In this document: piece after piece, positions 53,526 to 62,200 of the stretch | Numbering within the stretch: position 1 is the stretch's first letter | How the letters are laid out: the number at the start of each line of letters is the position of its first letter | NCBI RefSeq assembly: GCF_014695385.1 | Contig: NZ_JACJOD010000041.1 | Location: forward strand, 1 to 64,000 | Source of the DNA: Trichocoleus sp. FACHB-46 | Lineage (GTDB): Bacteria > Cyanobacteriota > Cyanobacteriia > FACHB-46 | DNA: 64,000 bases | Direction: 5' to 3' | Notes under the pieces: model-generated | Told to the model about the DNA's origin: nothing | Seen by the model: only the letters and a program-made list of their open reading frames with translations | Databases searched by the model: none | Made by a program: the position numbers and the translations under genes

Positions 53526-55019
53526 ATGGACTCAATTGTTCGGAGAAGTGCTGTTTCCTGCTTAATTACAGTGTCCTTACTGTTTAGTAGTGGCTGTTCC
53601 AAAGAAGCTACTAATAGTTCGGGTGCTGATACAGGAAAAAAAGTAGTTCGTATTTCTATTGGCACTCAAGATCAAACCATCAATACAGTGACAGGTGGCT
53701 CGGTAATTCGTGAAGGAAAACTGCTAGAGAAATACTTACCTAAAACCGGAAAGTACGCCAATACAGAATACAAAATTGAGTGGTCTAGCTATACTTCTGC
53801 GCCACCTCTCACCAACAAAATGTTGGCGAACCAAATTGATATTGGGATGATGGCAGACTTCCCTTCTACCATTAACATCACTACATTTCAAAAGAAGGGA
53901 AATGGGGTCAAAACTAAATACATTGCTACCCTCGCTTACAGTCCCAACGGCGCGGGTAACGCGGTAGTGGTCCCCAAAGACAGCCCTTACAAAACACTGC
54001 AAGATCTGAAGGGTAAAATGATTTCTGTACCATTCGGTTCTTCGGCCCACGGCATGATCCTGAAGTCACTCAAAGATGCAGGAATTGACCCGCAAAAAGA
54101 TGTCACCTTAGTCAGCCAGTCGCCTGAAGTGGGAGGCAGCAGTTTACAGAAAAGCCAGATTGATGCCCATGCGGACTTTGTGCCTTACGGCGAGTTGTTT
54201 CCATTTCGCGGTTTCGCCCGCAAGATTTTGGATGGTGCCCAAGCAGGCACACCCACTTTTCACGGGGTAGTGGTACGTTCAGATTTTGCTGAAGCCAACC
54301 CAGAAATTGTGGTGGCGTATCTGAAGGCGGTGCTGGAAGCAAACAAACTCTTCCGCGAGCAACCAGAAGTTGTTGCTAGCAACATTCAGAAATGGTCTGG
54401 GATTGAAAAAGAAGTGGTTTACATGTTTCTGGGGCCTTCCGGCATTCAAAAGCTTGATCCCAGAATTCAGTCTTACCAGTTGACAGCGCTCAAAAATAGC
54501 GTCACCACCCTCAAGCAAATTGGCAAGTTAGATGCCAGTGTCAATCCAGATGATGTCGCAACTTGGGCGGATGACAGCTATCTGAAACAGGCAACTAAAG
54601 AACTGGGCGTGAGTGAGGCGGAACTTGGCACTCTTGCTGATCAGAATGTGATCGGTGGTAAAGATGCGCTGACCCAAGAGCCGATTACAGAGCCTAAGTT
54701 AGCTGCTCAAGTCTGGGTCAAAGGCGAAGATAAGGTAGTTAACTTTGCCTCGATTAAAAACATGGTGACGGCATTGGATAAGCTCAAAAAAGAGGGTAAA
54801 ACTCCTAGTGTCGTGTTTGTCCACGATCGCACCAATGGCTGGAAGTTGTTTGCCGAAAAGTCCTTCTACGTGCAGAACGGTGATGAAGTAACGGCTTTCC
54901 TGTTAGAACCCGATGCCCAAGCCTTTGCCGAGAAAGCAGGAACTAAGGTCGCTGACTTTAATGGCCTACAGACGCTCTATGCTCAAAGTGCTCAGCCCGC
55001 CGCGATCGCTGCTAAATAA
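53526..55019 (+). CDS. ABC substrate-binding lipoprotein with NosL-like tail
   Basis: A 497-residue lipoprotein (lipobox LLFSSGC, Cys24) of the sulfonate/nitrate/taurine binding-protein family (SsuA/TauA/NMT1 type). Residues about 38-350 form the two-lobed fold, including TINTVTGG, DIGMMADFPSTI, VPFGSSAHGM and FHGVVVRSDFAEANPEIVVAYLKA. The last 100 residues (from AAQVWVKGEDKVVNF) resemble a NosL domain: NMVTALDKL, DRTNGWKLFAEKSFYV, AQAFAEKAGTKVADFNGL. The fusion is unusual. It heads a binding protein-permease-ATPase operon. The true ligand is unknown; a paralogue of this fold is fused to the nearby LysR regulator. Confidence 0.82.
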   Translation: MDSIVRRSAVSCLITVSLLFSSGCSKEATNSSGADTGKKVVRISIGTQDQTINTVTGGSVIREGKLLEKYLPKTGKYANTEYKIEWSSYTSAPPLTNKMLANQIDIGMMADFPSTINITTFQKKGNGVKTKYIATLAYSPNGAGNAVVVPKDSPYKTLQDLKGKMISVPFGSSAHGMILKSLKDAGIDPQKDVTLVSQSPEVGGSSLQKSQIDAHADFVPYGELFPFRGFARKILDGAQAGTPTFHGVVVRSDFAEANPEIVVAYLKAVLEANKLFREQPEVVASNIQKWSGIEKEVVYMFLGPSGIQKLDPRIQSYQLTALKNSVTTLKQIGKLDASVNPDDVATWADDSYLKQATKELGVSEAELGTLADQNVIGGKDALTQEPITEPKLAAQVWVKGEDKVVNFASIKNMVTALDKLKKEGKTPSVVFVHDRTNGWKLFAEKSFYVQNGDEVTAFLLEPDAQAFAEKAGTKVADFNGLQTLYAQSAQPAAIAAK

Positions 55020-55094
55020 ATCGTATTTATCCTGAAACATCACACTTTGTCTATTTTGGGTATTGCCTGAGTTCCTTTCACGGAAAGATGTCGC

Positions 55095-55988
55095 ATGTCT
55101 AGCTCCTCTTCTTCTAAGCGTTCTAGCAAAACTACCTGGCTCAGCAGCTTAAGTGGCTTTGTAAGCCAACTTCGAAGCCAATCTCAACGTAGTCAGCGGT
55201 CTGCTCGTTTGTCCTTTCCTACAGGTAAAGTACTCAGGCAATGCCTTTCTCTGGTTCTCTTTTTTGGGATTTGGCAATTGCTCTGTATGGCGAAGTTTAA
55301 TTTCTTTGTCAGCTTTGAGTTTTTGCCATCTCCATTAGAAGTCTTTCATGCAACTGTGGAATTCTTCACGGGCAACGCAATGGTGCATATTCAGGCCAGC
55401 GCAATTCGAGTGTTAGTTGGCTTTAGTGTTGCCACTATATTAGGGGTGAGCTTAGGAATCTTAATCGGCTGGTTCCAGAAACTAGAAGATTTAATCTTTC
55501 TACCTCTAGAAATCTTGCGGCCTATCCCAGCCGTTGCCTGGATTCCCTTAGCAATTTTGATGTTTCCTACGTCCGAAGCAGGGATGATCTACATCACCTT
55601 TTTAGGAGCCTTCTTTCCTATCCTCATTAGTACAATTCGGGGGGTGGAGGGAACCGATGTGATTTTGCTCCGAGTGGGGCAATGTCTAGGAGCCAAGCAA
55701 TGGCAAATCTTTAAGGATATTGTGGTTCCTGGTGCCATGCCTTGTATTGCTAGCGGTCTGGTAATTGGCATGGGAAATTCCTGGTTTTGTTTAGTGACGG
55801 CTGAAATCTTGGCAGGTCGCTACGGTGTGGGTTATATCACTTGGGAGTCTTATGTCACTTCCAACTATCCCCCCATTGTCATGGGTATGTTGTTGATTGG
55901 TTTGATGGGATTGTTTAGTACTTACTTAGTCGATCGCTTGACTGGCTTACTCATGCCCTGGCGGATCACTCAGAAACAACGAACTTAG
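55095..55988 (+). CDS. ABC permease, sulfonate/taurine type
   Basis: A 297-residue inner-membrane permease of the SsuC/TauC/NrtB family with about six helices. The ATPase-contact EAA loop reads GAKQWQIFKDIVVPGAMPCIASGLVIGMG. FEFLPSPLEVFHATVEF and LRPIPAVAWIPLAILMF are typical of sulfonate and taurine permeases. The first 45 residues are serine- and arginine-rich and lie in the cytoplasm. The gene starts 75 bp after the binding-protein stop and precedes the ATPase by about 55 bp. Confidence 0.9.
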   Translation: MSSSSSSKRSSKTTWLSSLSGFVSQLRSQSQRSQRSARLSFPTGKVLRQCLSLVLFFGIWQLLCMAKFNFFVSFEFLPSPLEVFHATVEFFTGNAMVHIQASAIRVLVGFSVATILGVSLGILIGWFQKLEDLIFLPLEILRPIPAVAWIPLAILMFPTSEAGMIYITFLGAFFPILISTIRGVEGTDVILLRVGQCLGAKQWQIFKDIVVPGAMPCIASGLVIGMGNSWFCLVTAEILAGRYGVGYITWESYVTSNYPPIVMGMLLIGLMGLFSTYLVDRLTGLLMPWRITQKQRT

Positions 55989-56044
55989 CTTCATAGCGCT
56001 AGGGATTGCTAATGAATTCGTGAGTGTGGAGAGATGGCAGAACT

Positions 56045-56860
56045 ATGACAAAGTTAGTAGAAAGAACGAGCAAGCCTTCAGTCAAAGGGCTAGTAGAAGT
56101 TGAACAGTTGTCAGTTTCTTTCAAGCGTCAGGGACATCATATTCCGGTTCTGGAATCGATCGATTTAAAGATTAATCCTGGTGAATTTGTCTGTTTACTC
56201 GGCCCCTCTGGTTGTGGCAAGTCAACGATTTTGAACTCTATTGCTGGTTTTATTCGACCTAATCGAGGTTATATCTCGGTTGATCAACGCTTAGTCGATC
56301 AACCTGGAGCCGACCGAGGCTTTGTCTTTCAGCAATATTCACTATTACCTTGGAAAACGACCTTTCAGAATATCGAGTTTGGCTTAAAGATTCGCGGCTT
56401 ATCTAAGACAGAACGCGAAGCACTGGTACATGAATATCTAAATCGAGTTGGGCTTTATAAGCATCGCCATTCTTATCCCCACCAGTTGTCCGGCGGAATG
56501 CAGCAAAGAGCCAGTATTGTGCGAGCCTTAGTGAATTCTCCTTCTGTGTTGCTGATGGATGAACCATTTGCGGCACTAGATGCCCAAACTCGACATATGA
56601 TGCAGGAGCTACTGCTCAGCATTTGGAACGACTTAAAGACAACTGTTATTTTCGTAACTCATGATATTGAAGAAGCGATTTTTCTGAGCGATCGCATCTT
56701 TGTCATGGGTGTAAATCCAGGCCGTATTAAGACTACCTTGACGGTGCCATTACCTCGCCCTCGCCACACTGATGACATCTTATCTCCCGAATTTGTGCAA
56801 CTCAACCGTCAGATCTTTGATCTGATTCGAGAAGAAACGTTGAAGAGTATGGATATTTAG
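56045..56860 (+). CDS. ABC ATPase, sulfonate/taurine type
   Basis: A 271-residue ABC ATPase of the SsuB/TauB/NrtD group. Walker A GPSGCGKST, Q-loop FQQYSLLPW, signature LSGGMQQRASIVRALV, Walker B VLLMDEPFAALD and switch histidine in TVIFVTHDIEEA are complete. It powers uptake together with the permease and binding protein. The ATG at 56045 is preferred to a GTG at 56024. Its stop lies 15 bp before the stop of the convergent LysR-fusion gene. Confidence 0.92.
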   Translation: MTKLVERTSKPSVKGLVEVEQLSVSFKRQGHHIPVLESIDLKINPGEFVCLLGPSGCGKSTILNSIAGFIRPNRGYISVDQRLVDQPGADRGFVFQQYSLLPWKTTFQNIEFGLKIRGLSKTEREALVHEYLNRVGLYKHRHSYPHQLSGGMQQRASIVRALVNSPSVLLMDEPFAALDAQTRHMMQELLLSIWNDLKTTVIFVTHDIEEAIFLSDRIFVMGVNPGRIKTTLTVPLPRPRHTDDILSPEFVQLNRQIFDLIREETLKSMDI

Positions 56861-56875
56861 AAGGAGGAAGGTAGT

Positions 56876-58891
56876 TTAGAGCTGAGCTTTGGCGGTTTGG
56901 AGGAGGTCTGATTGAACCCATTGGTTGAGATCGATCGCTTTTAGGCTCTCATTTCCTGGAATCAAGCTAAGTTGAGCGATATGTTGGGCGATCCAATCAG
57001 GCCGAATGGTCATTTCTGAAAAGAAACGGTTTGGCAGTTGCTTCTGGAAGGTACTGCTGAGCAGTTGCACAATAATTTCGGTCTCAAGTTGGGTCCAACG
57101 ACTAATCAAGGGTAAAGCCGCAGAGGTGTTAGCGCACCAATATTGAGCCGCTTGCAAGGCTTTCAAGTAAGCAATCACGATCTCTGGATGTTGTTCTGCT
57201 AGAACTTCGCTCACTACGACAGCATGAAACGCCGGCAGACCGCTTAAGTCATCGTCCAACAGATAGCGGAACTTTCCTTGCTGGCAAGCGATCGCGTGGA
57301 AGGGAGCAAAGTGAGCATAACCATCGGCGAGTTTGGTTGGGTGTTGGAAAGGACGATTTAAGTTTGCTTGATCGAGTGCGGCAATGGTTACGTCTGATAA
57401 AAGGTTGGCCGTTTGGAGCGATCGCATCACCATGCCGTGAGCGGAGGAACTGAAGGGAACCGCAATCACTCGCCCCCGCAAATCTTCTACACTCTGCAAT
57501 TTAGATTCATGCGGCACAATCACAGCATTGCAAGAGCCATCTGGATTAGCTGAGACAAAACTGACCAAGCGAGTTTTAGAGACTGGATGAGGAGAGTCTG
57601 AGGGAGACGTGGCACTGAGCAGGGAAGGATAATCACCCAATAAGCCAATATCTAGTTGCCCTGACTGTAACCCTTGAATAATGGGGGCACCCAAAGAGAA
57701 ATCTTGCCACTGAATTTGATATTGAGTAGAACTGTAGCGACCGCTCCTGGGTAAGAAATGTTCTAGCAAGCCCAAGCGCTGAATTACTAAACCTCCTGTC
57801 ACCGTGGGAATCGTGGCATTCTGTATCCCAATTCGAATGGTGATCGTTTCAGGATGGTGAGTTTGATGAGATCGCGTAATTAAACTGGGCGATCGCAGGC
57901 GCACTGAGGGTTCAGTTGCAGGAGACGCAGCCGCTAACTGAGAGGTAGAAGTTTGAGCGGGTTGAACGAGAGCCACAAACTTTTGGATCGGATTTAAGCT
58001 TGGAGATTTACGACTGGGGCGATCGCTGGGTGGTATAACTGACTGACTTAAGCGCTGGGGTAGTAACAGAAACACATTCCCTGGCACAGGAAATTCTTGG
58101 AGCGGAATGCTCGTCAAAATACGGGATTGTCGCTCAGACTTGAATTCTAAATCTGAAGCAAATCCTACATAGTTTCCTTGGGTTAAATAAGTCCGTACCA
58201 AGCTTAAAGTATCAACGGTTTCAATTTGAGGAAAGTCAGCGAGCAACAGCCCCAATTCGGTTAGCCGAGATTCCAAAACTAGACGATTTGCAGAACTAGC
58301 AGGTAGTACCACCCATCTTTGCTTTTGCAACTCCTTTAAACTTAACCATTTCTGTTTGGTTAGAGGATGGTTTGTTGCCACAATCAAAGCATAGTGAATG
58401 GGGGCGATCGCTGTAGCCGAGATTTCAGAAAAATCACCCAAATCAATTTCTGAAACACCTAGATCAATTTGGTTGCTCGTTAAAGCTCGATGCAGACTTT
58501 CGGCTGAATTAAACACAACACACTGAGTTTGAATATCAGGATACTGCTGACGATAGCGAAAGAGTACCTCTGGGAGCCAGTGTTCCGCGATCGCAGTAGT
58601 GCAGCCAACCTTCAGTTGACCTAATTTTCCTTGTTTAATTTCCTCAATCGTCTTGAGTAGATGGTTCTCTAGATCAATCAGCTTTTGGCCTTCGGCAAAT
58701 AGAAATTGACCCACTTCTGTAAGCTGAACCTTGCGACCTAAACGATGAAAAAGTGAAGTGCCAATTTCTGACTCTAAAGATTTAATTTTGGCGCTTACCG
58801 CAGGCTGAGTTAAGTTCAGAGTATCTGCCGCCTCAGTAAAACTTAAATATCGAGCAACTTCCAGAAAAACTCGAACTTGATAAACCTCCAC
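56876..58891 (-). CDS. LysR regulator fused to a binding-protein domain
   Basis: A 671-residue fusion. Residues 1-60 are the LysR winged helix (LSFTEAADTLNLTQPAVSAKIKSLE); 90-290 the usual effector-binding domain; a Pro/Ser-rich linker (285-348) leads to 349-670, a full periplasmic-type binding fold closely matching the cluster's own binding lipoprotein (IPTVTGG / INTVTGG; SSAHGM in both; PEIVIAYLKA / PEIVVAYLKA). There is no signal peptide, so this second sensor stays in the cytoplasm. It should read intracellular levels of the transported compound. The start is GTG 58891. It is divergent from the flavoprotein gene and convergent with the ATPase gene. Confidence 0.88.
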   Translation of the reverse strand: MEVYQVRVFLEVARYLSFTEAADTLNLTQPAVSAKIKSLESEIGTSLFHRLGRKVQLTEVGQFLFAEGQKLIDLENHLLKTIEEIKQGKLGQLKVGCTTAIAEHWLPEVLFRYRQQYPDIQTQCVVFNSAESLHRALTSNQIDLGVSEIDLGDFSEISATAIAPIHYALIVATNHPLTKQKWLSLKELQKQRWVVLPASSANRLVLESRLTELGLLLADFPQIETVDTLSLVRTYLTQGNYVGFASDLEFKSERQSRILTSIPLQEFPVPGNVFLLLPQRLSQSVIPPSDRPSRKSPSLNPIQKFVALVQPAQTSTSQLAAASPATEPSVRLRSPSLITRSHQTHHPETITIRIGIQNATIPTVTGGLVIQRLGLLEHFLPRSGRYSSTQYQIQWQDFSLGAPIIQGLQSGQLDIGLLGDYPSLLSATSPSDSPHPVSKTRLVSFVSANPDGSCNAVIVPHESKLQSVEDLRGRVIAVPFSSSAHGMVMRSLQTANLLSDVTIAALDQANLNRPFQHPTKLADGYAHFAPFHAIACQQGKFRYLLDDDLSGLPAFHAVVVSEVLAEQHPEIVIAYLKALQAAQYWCANTSAALPLISRWTQLETEIIVQLLSSTFQKQLPNRFFSEMTIRPDWIAQHIAQLSLIPGNESLKAIDLNQWVQSDLLQTAKAQL

Positions 58892-59117
58892 AGCCCTACA
58901 ACCCTTATTTGAAAATTTCTTGATTTTGCCGATATCAAAGTATTCTATCAGTCAATAAAAGATGTGGATAGAGGAACAGTGATTCTTGATTCAAAATAAA
59001 AACATGAGTTTTAGTTTTTTCGTGTTTGAGATTCAGTAAGATTTAGCTCAAAGATATTCTCGCTAACAATTTTTACTGTTGAAGTAATAGATTATCGCTA
59101 CTAGAGGGATAGGTTGA
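58892..59117. promoter_or_regulatory. Divergent promoter region of LysR-fusion and flavoprotein
   Basis: A 226-bp AT-rich region between divergent starts, the classical place for LysR operator sites. It contains CGATATCAA (58930-58938), also present upstream of the transporter at 53189-53197. No precise promoter boxes are claimed. Confidence 0.45.
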
Positions 59118-60821
59118 GTGGATACTCAATGGCTGAAGACGGATATTCTAGTGATTGGCGGCGGTACGGCTGGAACGATGGCTGCGATCAAGGCTAAGCA
59201 AGCAAACCCGGAAGGAGATGTGTTAGTCCTGGAAAAGGCTAACATCCGTCGTAGTGGGGCGATCGCGATGGGGATGGATGGCGTCAATACCGCTGTGATT
59301 CCTGGTCACTCTACACCTGAGCAATATGTGCGAGAAGTTACGATCGCCAATGATGGTATTCTCGACCAAAAGGCAGTCTACCAAACTGGGAAGCTGGGCT
59401 ACGAGACGATTCAAGAGCTAGAAAGCTGGGGCGTAAAATTCCAAAAGGATGCTCAAGGCAACTATGACTTGAAACAAGTGCATCGGGTGGGTAAATATGT
59501 GCTACCAATGCCCGAAGGGAAGGATTTAAAGACGATTTTAGCTCGGCAAGTGAAGCGCCACAAAGCCAGAGTCACCAATCGCGTCATGGCTACGCGGATT
59601 TTAGTCAAAGACGGTCGGGCGATCGGAGCCGTTGGGTTTGATGTCCGCAATGGTGATTTTGTGGTGATTCAAGCCAAGGCTGTCATTCTCTGTACTGGAG
59701 CTTGTGGGCGCTTGGGCTTACCTGCTTCTGGTTATCTCTACGGCACTTACGAGAACCCTACCAATGCAGGAGATGGCTACTCAATGGCCTACCATGCAGG
59801 TGCCGAGCTATCCAACATCGAATGTTTTCAGATCAATCCTTTGATGAAGGATTACAACGGTCCCGCCTGCGCTTATGTAGCTAGTCCGTTTGGGGCTTAT
59901 ACTGCCAATGCAGAAGGACATCGCTTCATTAGCTGTGACTACTGGAGTGGCCAGATGATGCTGGAGGTTTGGAAGGAACTGAACTCTGGTAAAGGCCCTG
60001 TGCAACTCAAGATGACTCACTTAGATGAGGACACAATTTCTGAGATTGAGTCGGTTCTTTGGGCGAATGAGCGTCCTAGCCGAGGGAGATTTCACGAGGG
60101 GCGAGGTGAAAACTACCGTACCCACGGAGTCGAAATGAACATCTCCGAGATTGGTTTGTGCAGCGGCCATAGTGCTTCTGGGGTCCGGGTAAATGAAAAA
60201 GCTGAAACCACGGTGCCTGGCCTTTATGCGGCGGGAGACATGGCGAGCGTACCTCACAATTACATGATTGGAGCCTTTGTCTTTGGTCGCTTAGCAGGTA
60301 CCCATGCAGTGGAATACGGCCAAGATTTAGAGCATGTTGAGCCTGACCAAGAGTTTCTGGAAGCAGAGAAACAGCGTATCTATGCTCCTTTGAGCCGTCC
60401 TGACGGTATCCCGCATACGCAGGTAGAGTTTAAGCTACGCCGCTTGGTGAATGATTATCTGCAACCTCCGAAGGTGGATCACAAAATGGAGATTGGTCTC
60501 AGACATTTTGTGCGTTATCACGAAGCCCTAGACCAAATGGGAGCCCGCGATCCCCATGAACTAATGCGCTGTATGGAGGTTCATTTTATCCGCGACTGTG
60601 CGGAGATGGCGGCAAGAGCTTCTTTGTATCGTCGAGAAAGCCGCTGGGGTCTGTATCACTATCGCGTAGATTGCCCAGAAAAGAACAATGAAGAGTGGTT
60701 CTGCCATGTCATTGTGCAGCAAGATGAGACAGGGGAGATGAATCTGTTCAAGCGGCCTGTAGAACCTTATATGGTGCAGGTAGATTTGGAACGAGAAGTT
60801 TATGATGTGGCGGTTCGTTGA
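59118..60821 (+). CDS. AprA-like FAD oxidoreductase
   Basis: A 567-residue flavoprotein of the fumarate reductase/succinate dehydrogenase superfamily, in the branch of adenylylsulfate reductase alpha (AprA). The FAD loop is GGGTAGT (14-20), followed by RRSGAIAMGMDGVN (44-57), the counterpart of RSGAVAQG in AprA, then CTGACGRLGLPASGYL and late TVPGLYAAGDMAS. It pairs with the AprB-like ferredoxin downstream, and both follow a sulfonate-type transporter. It may oxidise or reduce a sulfur compound, but the AMP/sulfite residues of true AprA cannot be confirmed. GTG start at 59118. Other options: a generic 2-oxo-acid or organosulfur oxidoreductase. Confidence 0.8.
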   Translation: MDTQWLKTDILVIGGGTAGTMAAIKAKQANPEGDVLVLEKANIRRSGAIAMGMDGVNTAVIPGHSTPEQYVREVTIANDGILDQKAVYQTGKLGYETIQELESWGVKFQKDAQGNYDLKQVHRVGKYVLPMPEGKDLKTILARQVKRHKARVTNRVMATRILVKDGRAIGAVGFDVRNGDFVVIQAKAVILCTGACGRLGLPASGYLYGTYENPTNAGDGYSMAYHAGAELSNIECFQINPLMKDYNGPACAYVASPFGAYTANAEGHRFISCDYWSGQMMLEVWKELNSGKGPVQLKMTHLDEDTISEIESVLWANERPSRGRFHEGRGENYRTHGVEMNISEIGLCSGHSASGVRVNEKAETTVPGLYAAGDMASVPHNYMIGAFVFGRLAGTHAVEYGQDLEHVEPDQEFLEAEKQRIYAPLSRPDGIPHTQVEFKLRRLVNDYLQPPKVDHKMEIGLRHFVRYHEALDQMGARDPHELMRCMEVHFIRDCAEMAARASLYRRESRWGLYHYRVDCPEKNNEEWFCHVIVQQDETGEMNLFKRPVEPYMVQVDLEREVYDVAVR

Positions 60822-60829
60822 AACCGAAG

Positions 60830-60897
60830 CCTCGGGGCACTTGCCCCCAAACCCCCGTCGAGGGACGGTTGCATCCCTAAAACTCCCTTCAAAAGGG
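60830..60897 (+). repeat. Dispersed double-hairpin repeat, copy 3
   Basis: Same family and orientation as the copy at 36995-37059 with several changes (GGGGCACTTGCCCC; GGGACGGTTGCATCCC). It lies 8 bp after the flavoprotein stop and before the ferredoxin gene, inside the likely operon, where it could lower downstream expression. Confidence 0.75.
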
Positions 60898-60988
60898 CTT
60901 TGACAGCGTAAGTGAAGCATAGAAAAGGTGGCTACTTAAGAGCTGTAGCAACAAGTAGAGAAATGGAATATAAGTTTGGAGAGTATAT

Positions 60989-61216
60989 ATGGCGTTAGCA
61001 ACGCAGCGAGTAGATGTACCTGTGATTGTAGATGAGTCGAAGTGCTTGGAAAAGTGTACAGCTTGTATTGAAGTATGTCCACTAGATGTCTTGGCGAAAA
61101 ACCCTGACACGGGGAAAGCCTATATGAAATATGACGAGTGTTGGTTCTGCTTACCCTGCGAGAAGGAGTGCCCTACCAATGCGATCACTGTGAAAATTCC
61201 ATTCTTGTTGAGGTAA
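60989..61216 (+). CDS. AprB-like 2x[4Fe-4S] ferredoxin
   Basis: A 75-residue ferredoxin with two cluster motifs: C19-x3-C23-x2-C26-x3-C30-P and C51-x2-C54-x2-C57-x3-C61-P. The segment DECWFCLPCEKECP resembles the second motif of AprB (CWECYSCVKMCP). The C-terminal tail of true AprB is missing, so it is a reduced version. It should shuttle electrons to or from the flavoprotein encoded upstream. GGAGAG precedes the ATG; the HEAT-repeat gene starts 9 bp after the stop. Confidence 0.9.
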   Translation: MALATQRVDVPVIVDESKCLEKCTACIEVCPLDVLAKNPDTGKAYMKYDECWFCLPCEKECPTNAITVKIPFLLR

Positions 61217-61225
61217 GGAAGAGAG

Positions 61226-62200
61226 ATGTCTGTGGAGACGAATCAAGAACTAGAACCGTGGTTGGAGATGTTGCGATCGCCTGAGGTAAGCGATCGCTTG
61301 GTCGCTGTCAAAACTCTGCAACATTTAGGGGATGAGGCAGCTCTCACTCCACTTATGACAGCCTTGCAAGATGAAAGTACTGTAGTGCAAAAGTTGGCGG
61401 TGACAGCGCTTTGGGAGTTGGCGAACCCAGCCGCAGTGCCAGCACTAATCAGTTGTTTGGCTTCTCCTGATGAGGAAATTCGCGAGGAGGCGCAATCAGC
61501 TTTAGGTGAGTTGGTTTCTCCCGACCATCTACTGTTGTTACTGGATGCTTTGCAGCAAAAGGATACTAACCTACAGTTCCATGCGCTGGTGCTGCTGCGC
61601 AAAATTCATGATGTGCAATCTCTTCCTTATGTGTTGCCATTTTTTGCTGCCGAGCTACCAGAACTACGGGAAGCGGCAATTACGACCTTGCGCTACCTAA
61701 ACCAAGTCGATCGGTGCCAGCCTGCTTTGGCACTCCTACAAGATGCATCAGAAACGGTACGACGAGCGGCGGCTTTGACCTTAGGGCATTTGACCGATGC
61801 AGAAGTCGTGCCTTTGTTGAGCCAAGCTCTGACGACTGACGCTGATTGGCAGGTACGCCGGAATGCAGCTAAGTCTCTTGCAATTCATGCAGCACCAGCC
61901 GCCATTCCGACGCTTCAACAAGCCTTGAGCGATGAGCATTGGCAGGTACGAAAGGCTGTGGCCCAAGCACTTCAGCAGACACCTGATCAACAGGTGATGC
62001 CTGACTTAGTCAGAGCTTTAGCCGATGAGTATTCTGATGTGCGGCGAGAAGCGGCGATCGCTCTGGGCAACTTATTGCATCCTGCGGCCATCAATCCCTT
62101 GAAACAGGCGCTAGATGATCCAGACAGAGATGTATGCATCTACGCCCAACGAGCCATCCAAAAAATTCAGAACTCCCTCAACACGACTCCTAATGTCTAG
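61226..62200 (+). CDS. HEAT-repeat protein
   Basis: A 324-residue protein made almost entirely of about ten HEAT (PBS-lyase-type) repeats of about 31 residues, each with VRREAAIALGNL-like helices (VRRAAALTLGHL, VRRNAAKSLAIH, VRKAVAQALQQ). Such solenoids act as scaffolds or, in phycobilisome lyases and some flavoprotein partners, as assembly factors. The tight spacing to the ferredoxin and Mrp genes suggests a dedicated assembly or docking role for the redox pair. AAGGAAG precedes the ATG; its stop overlaps the Mrp start by 8 bp. Confidence 0.88.
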   Translation: MSVETNQELEPWLEMLRSPEVSDRLVAVKTLQHLGDEAALTPLMTALQDESTVVQKLAVTALWELANPAAVPALISCLASPDEEIREEAQSALGELVSPDHLLLLLDALQQKDTNLQFHALVLLRKIHDVQSLPYVLPFFAAELPELREAAITTLRYLNQVDRCQPALALLQDASETVRRAAALTLGHLTDAEVVPLLSQALTTDADWQVRRNAAKSLAIHAAPAAIPTLQQALSDEHWQVRKAVAQALQQTPDQQVMPDLVRALADEYSDVRREAAIALGNLLHPAAINPLKQALDDPDRDVCIYAQRAIQKIQNSLNTTPNV

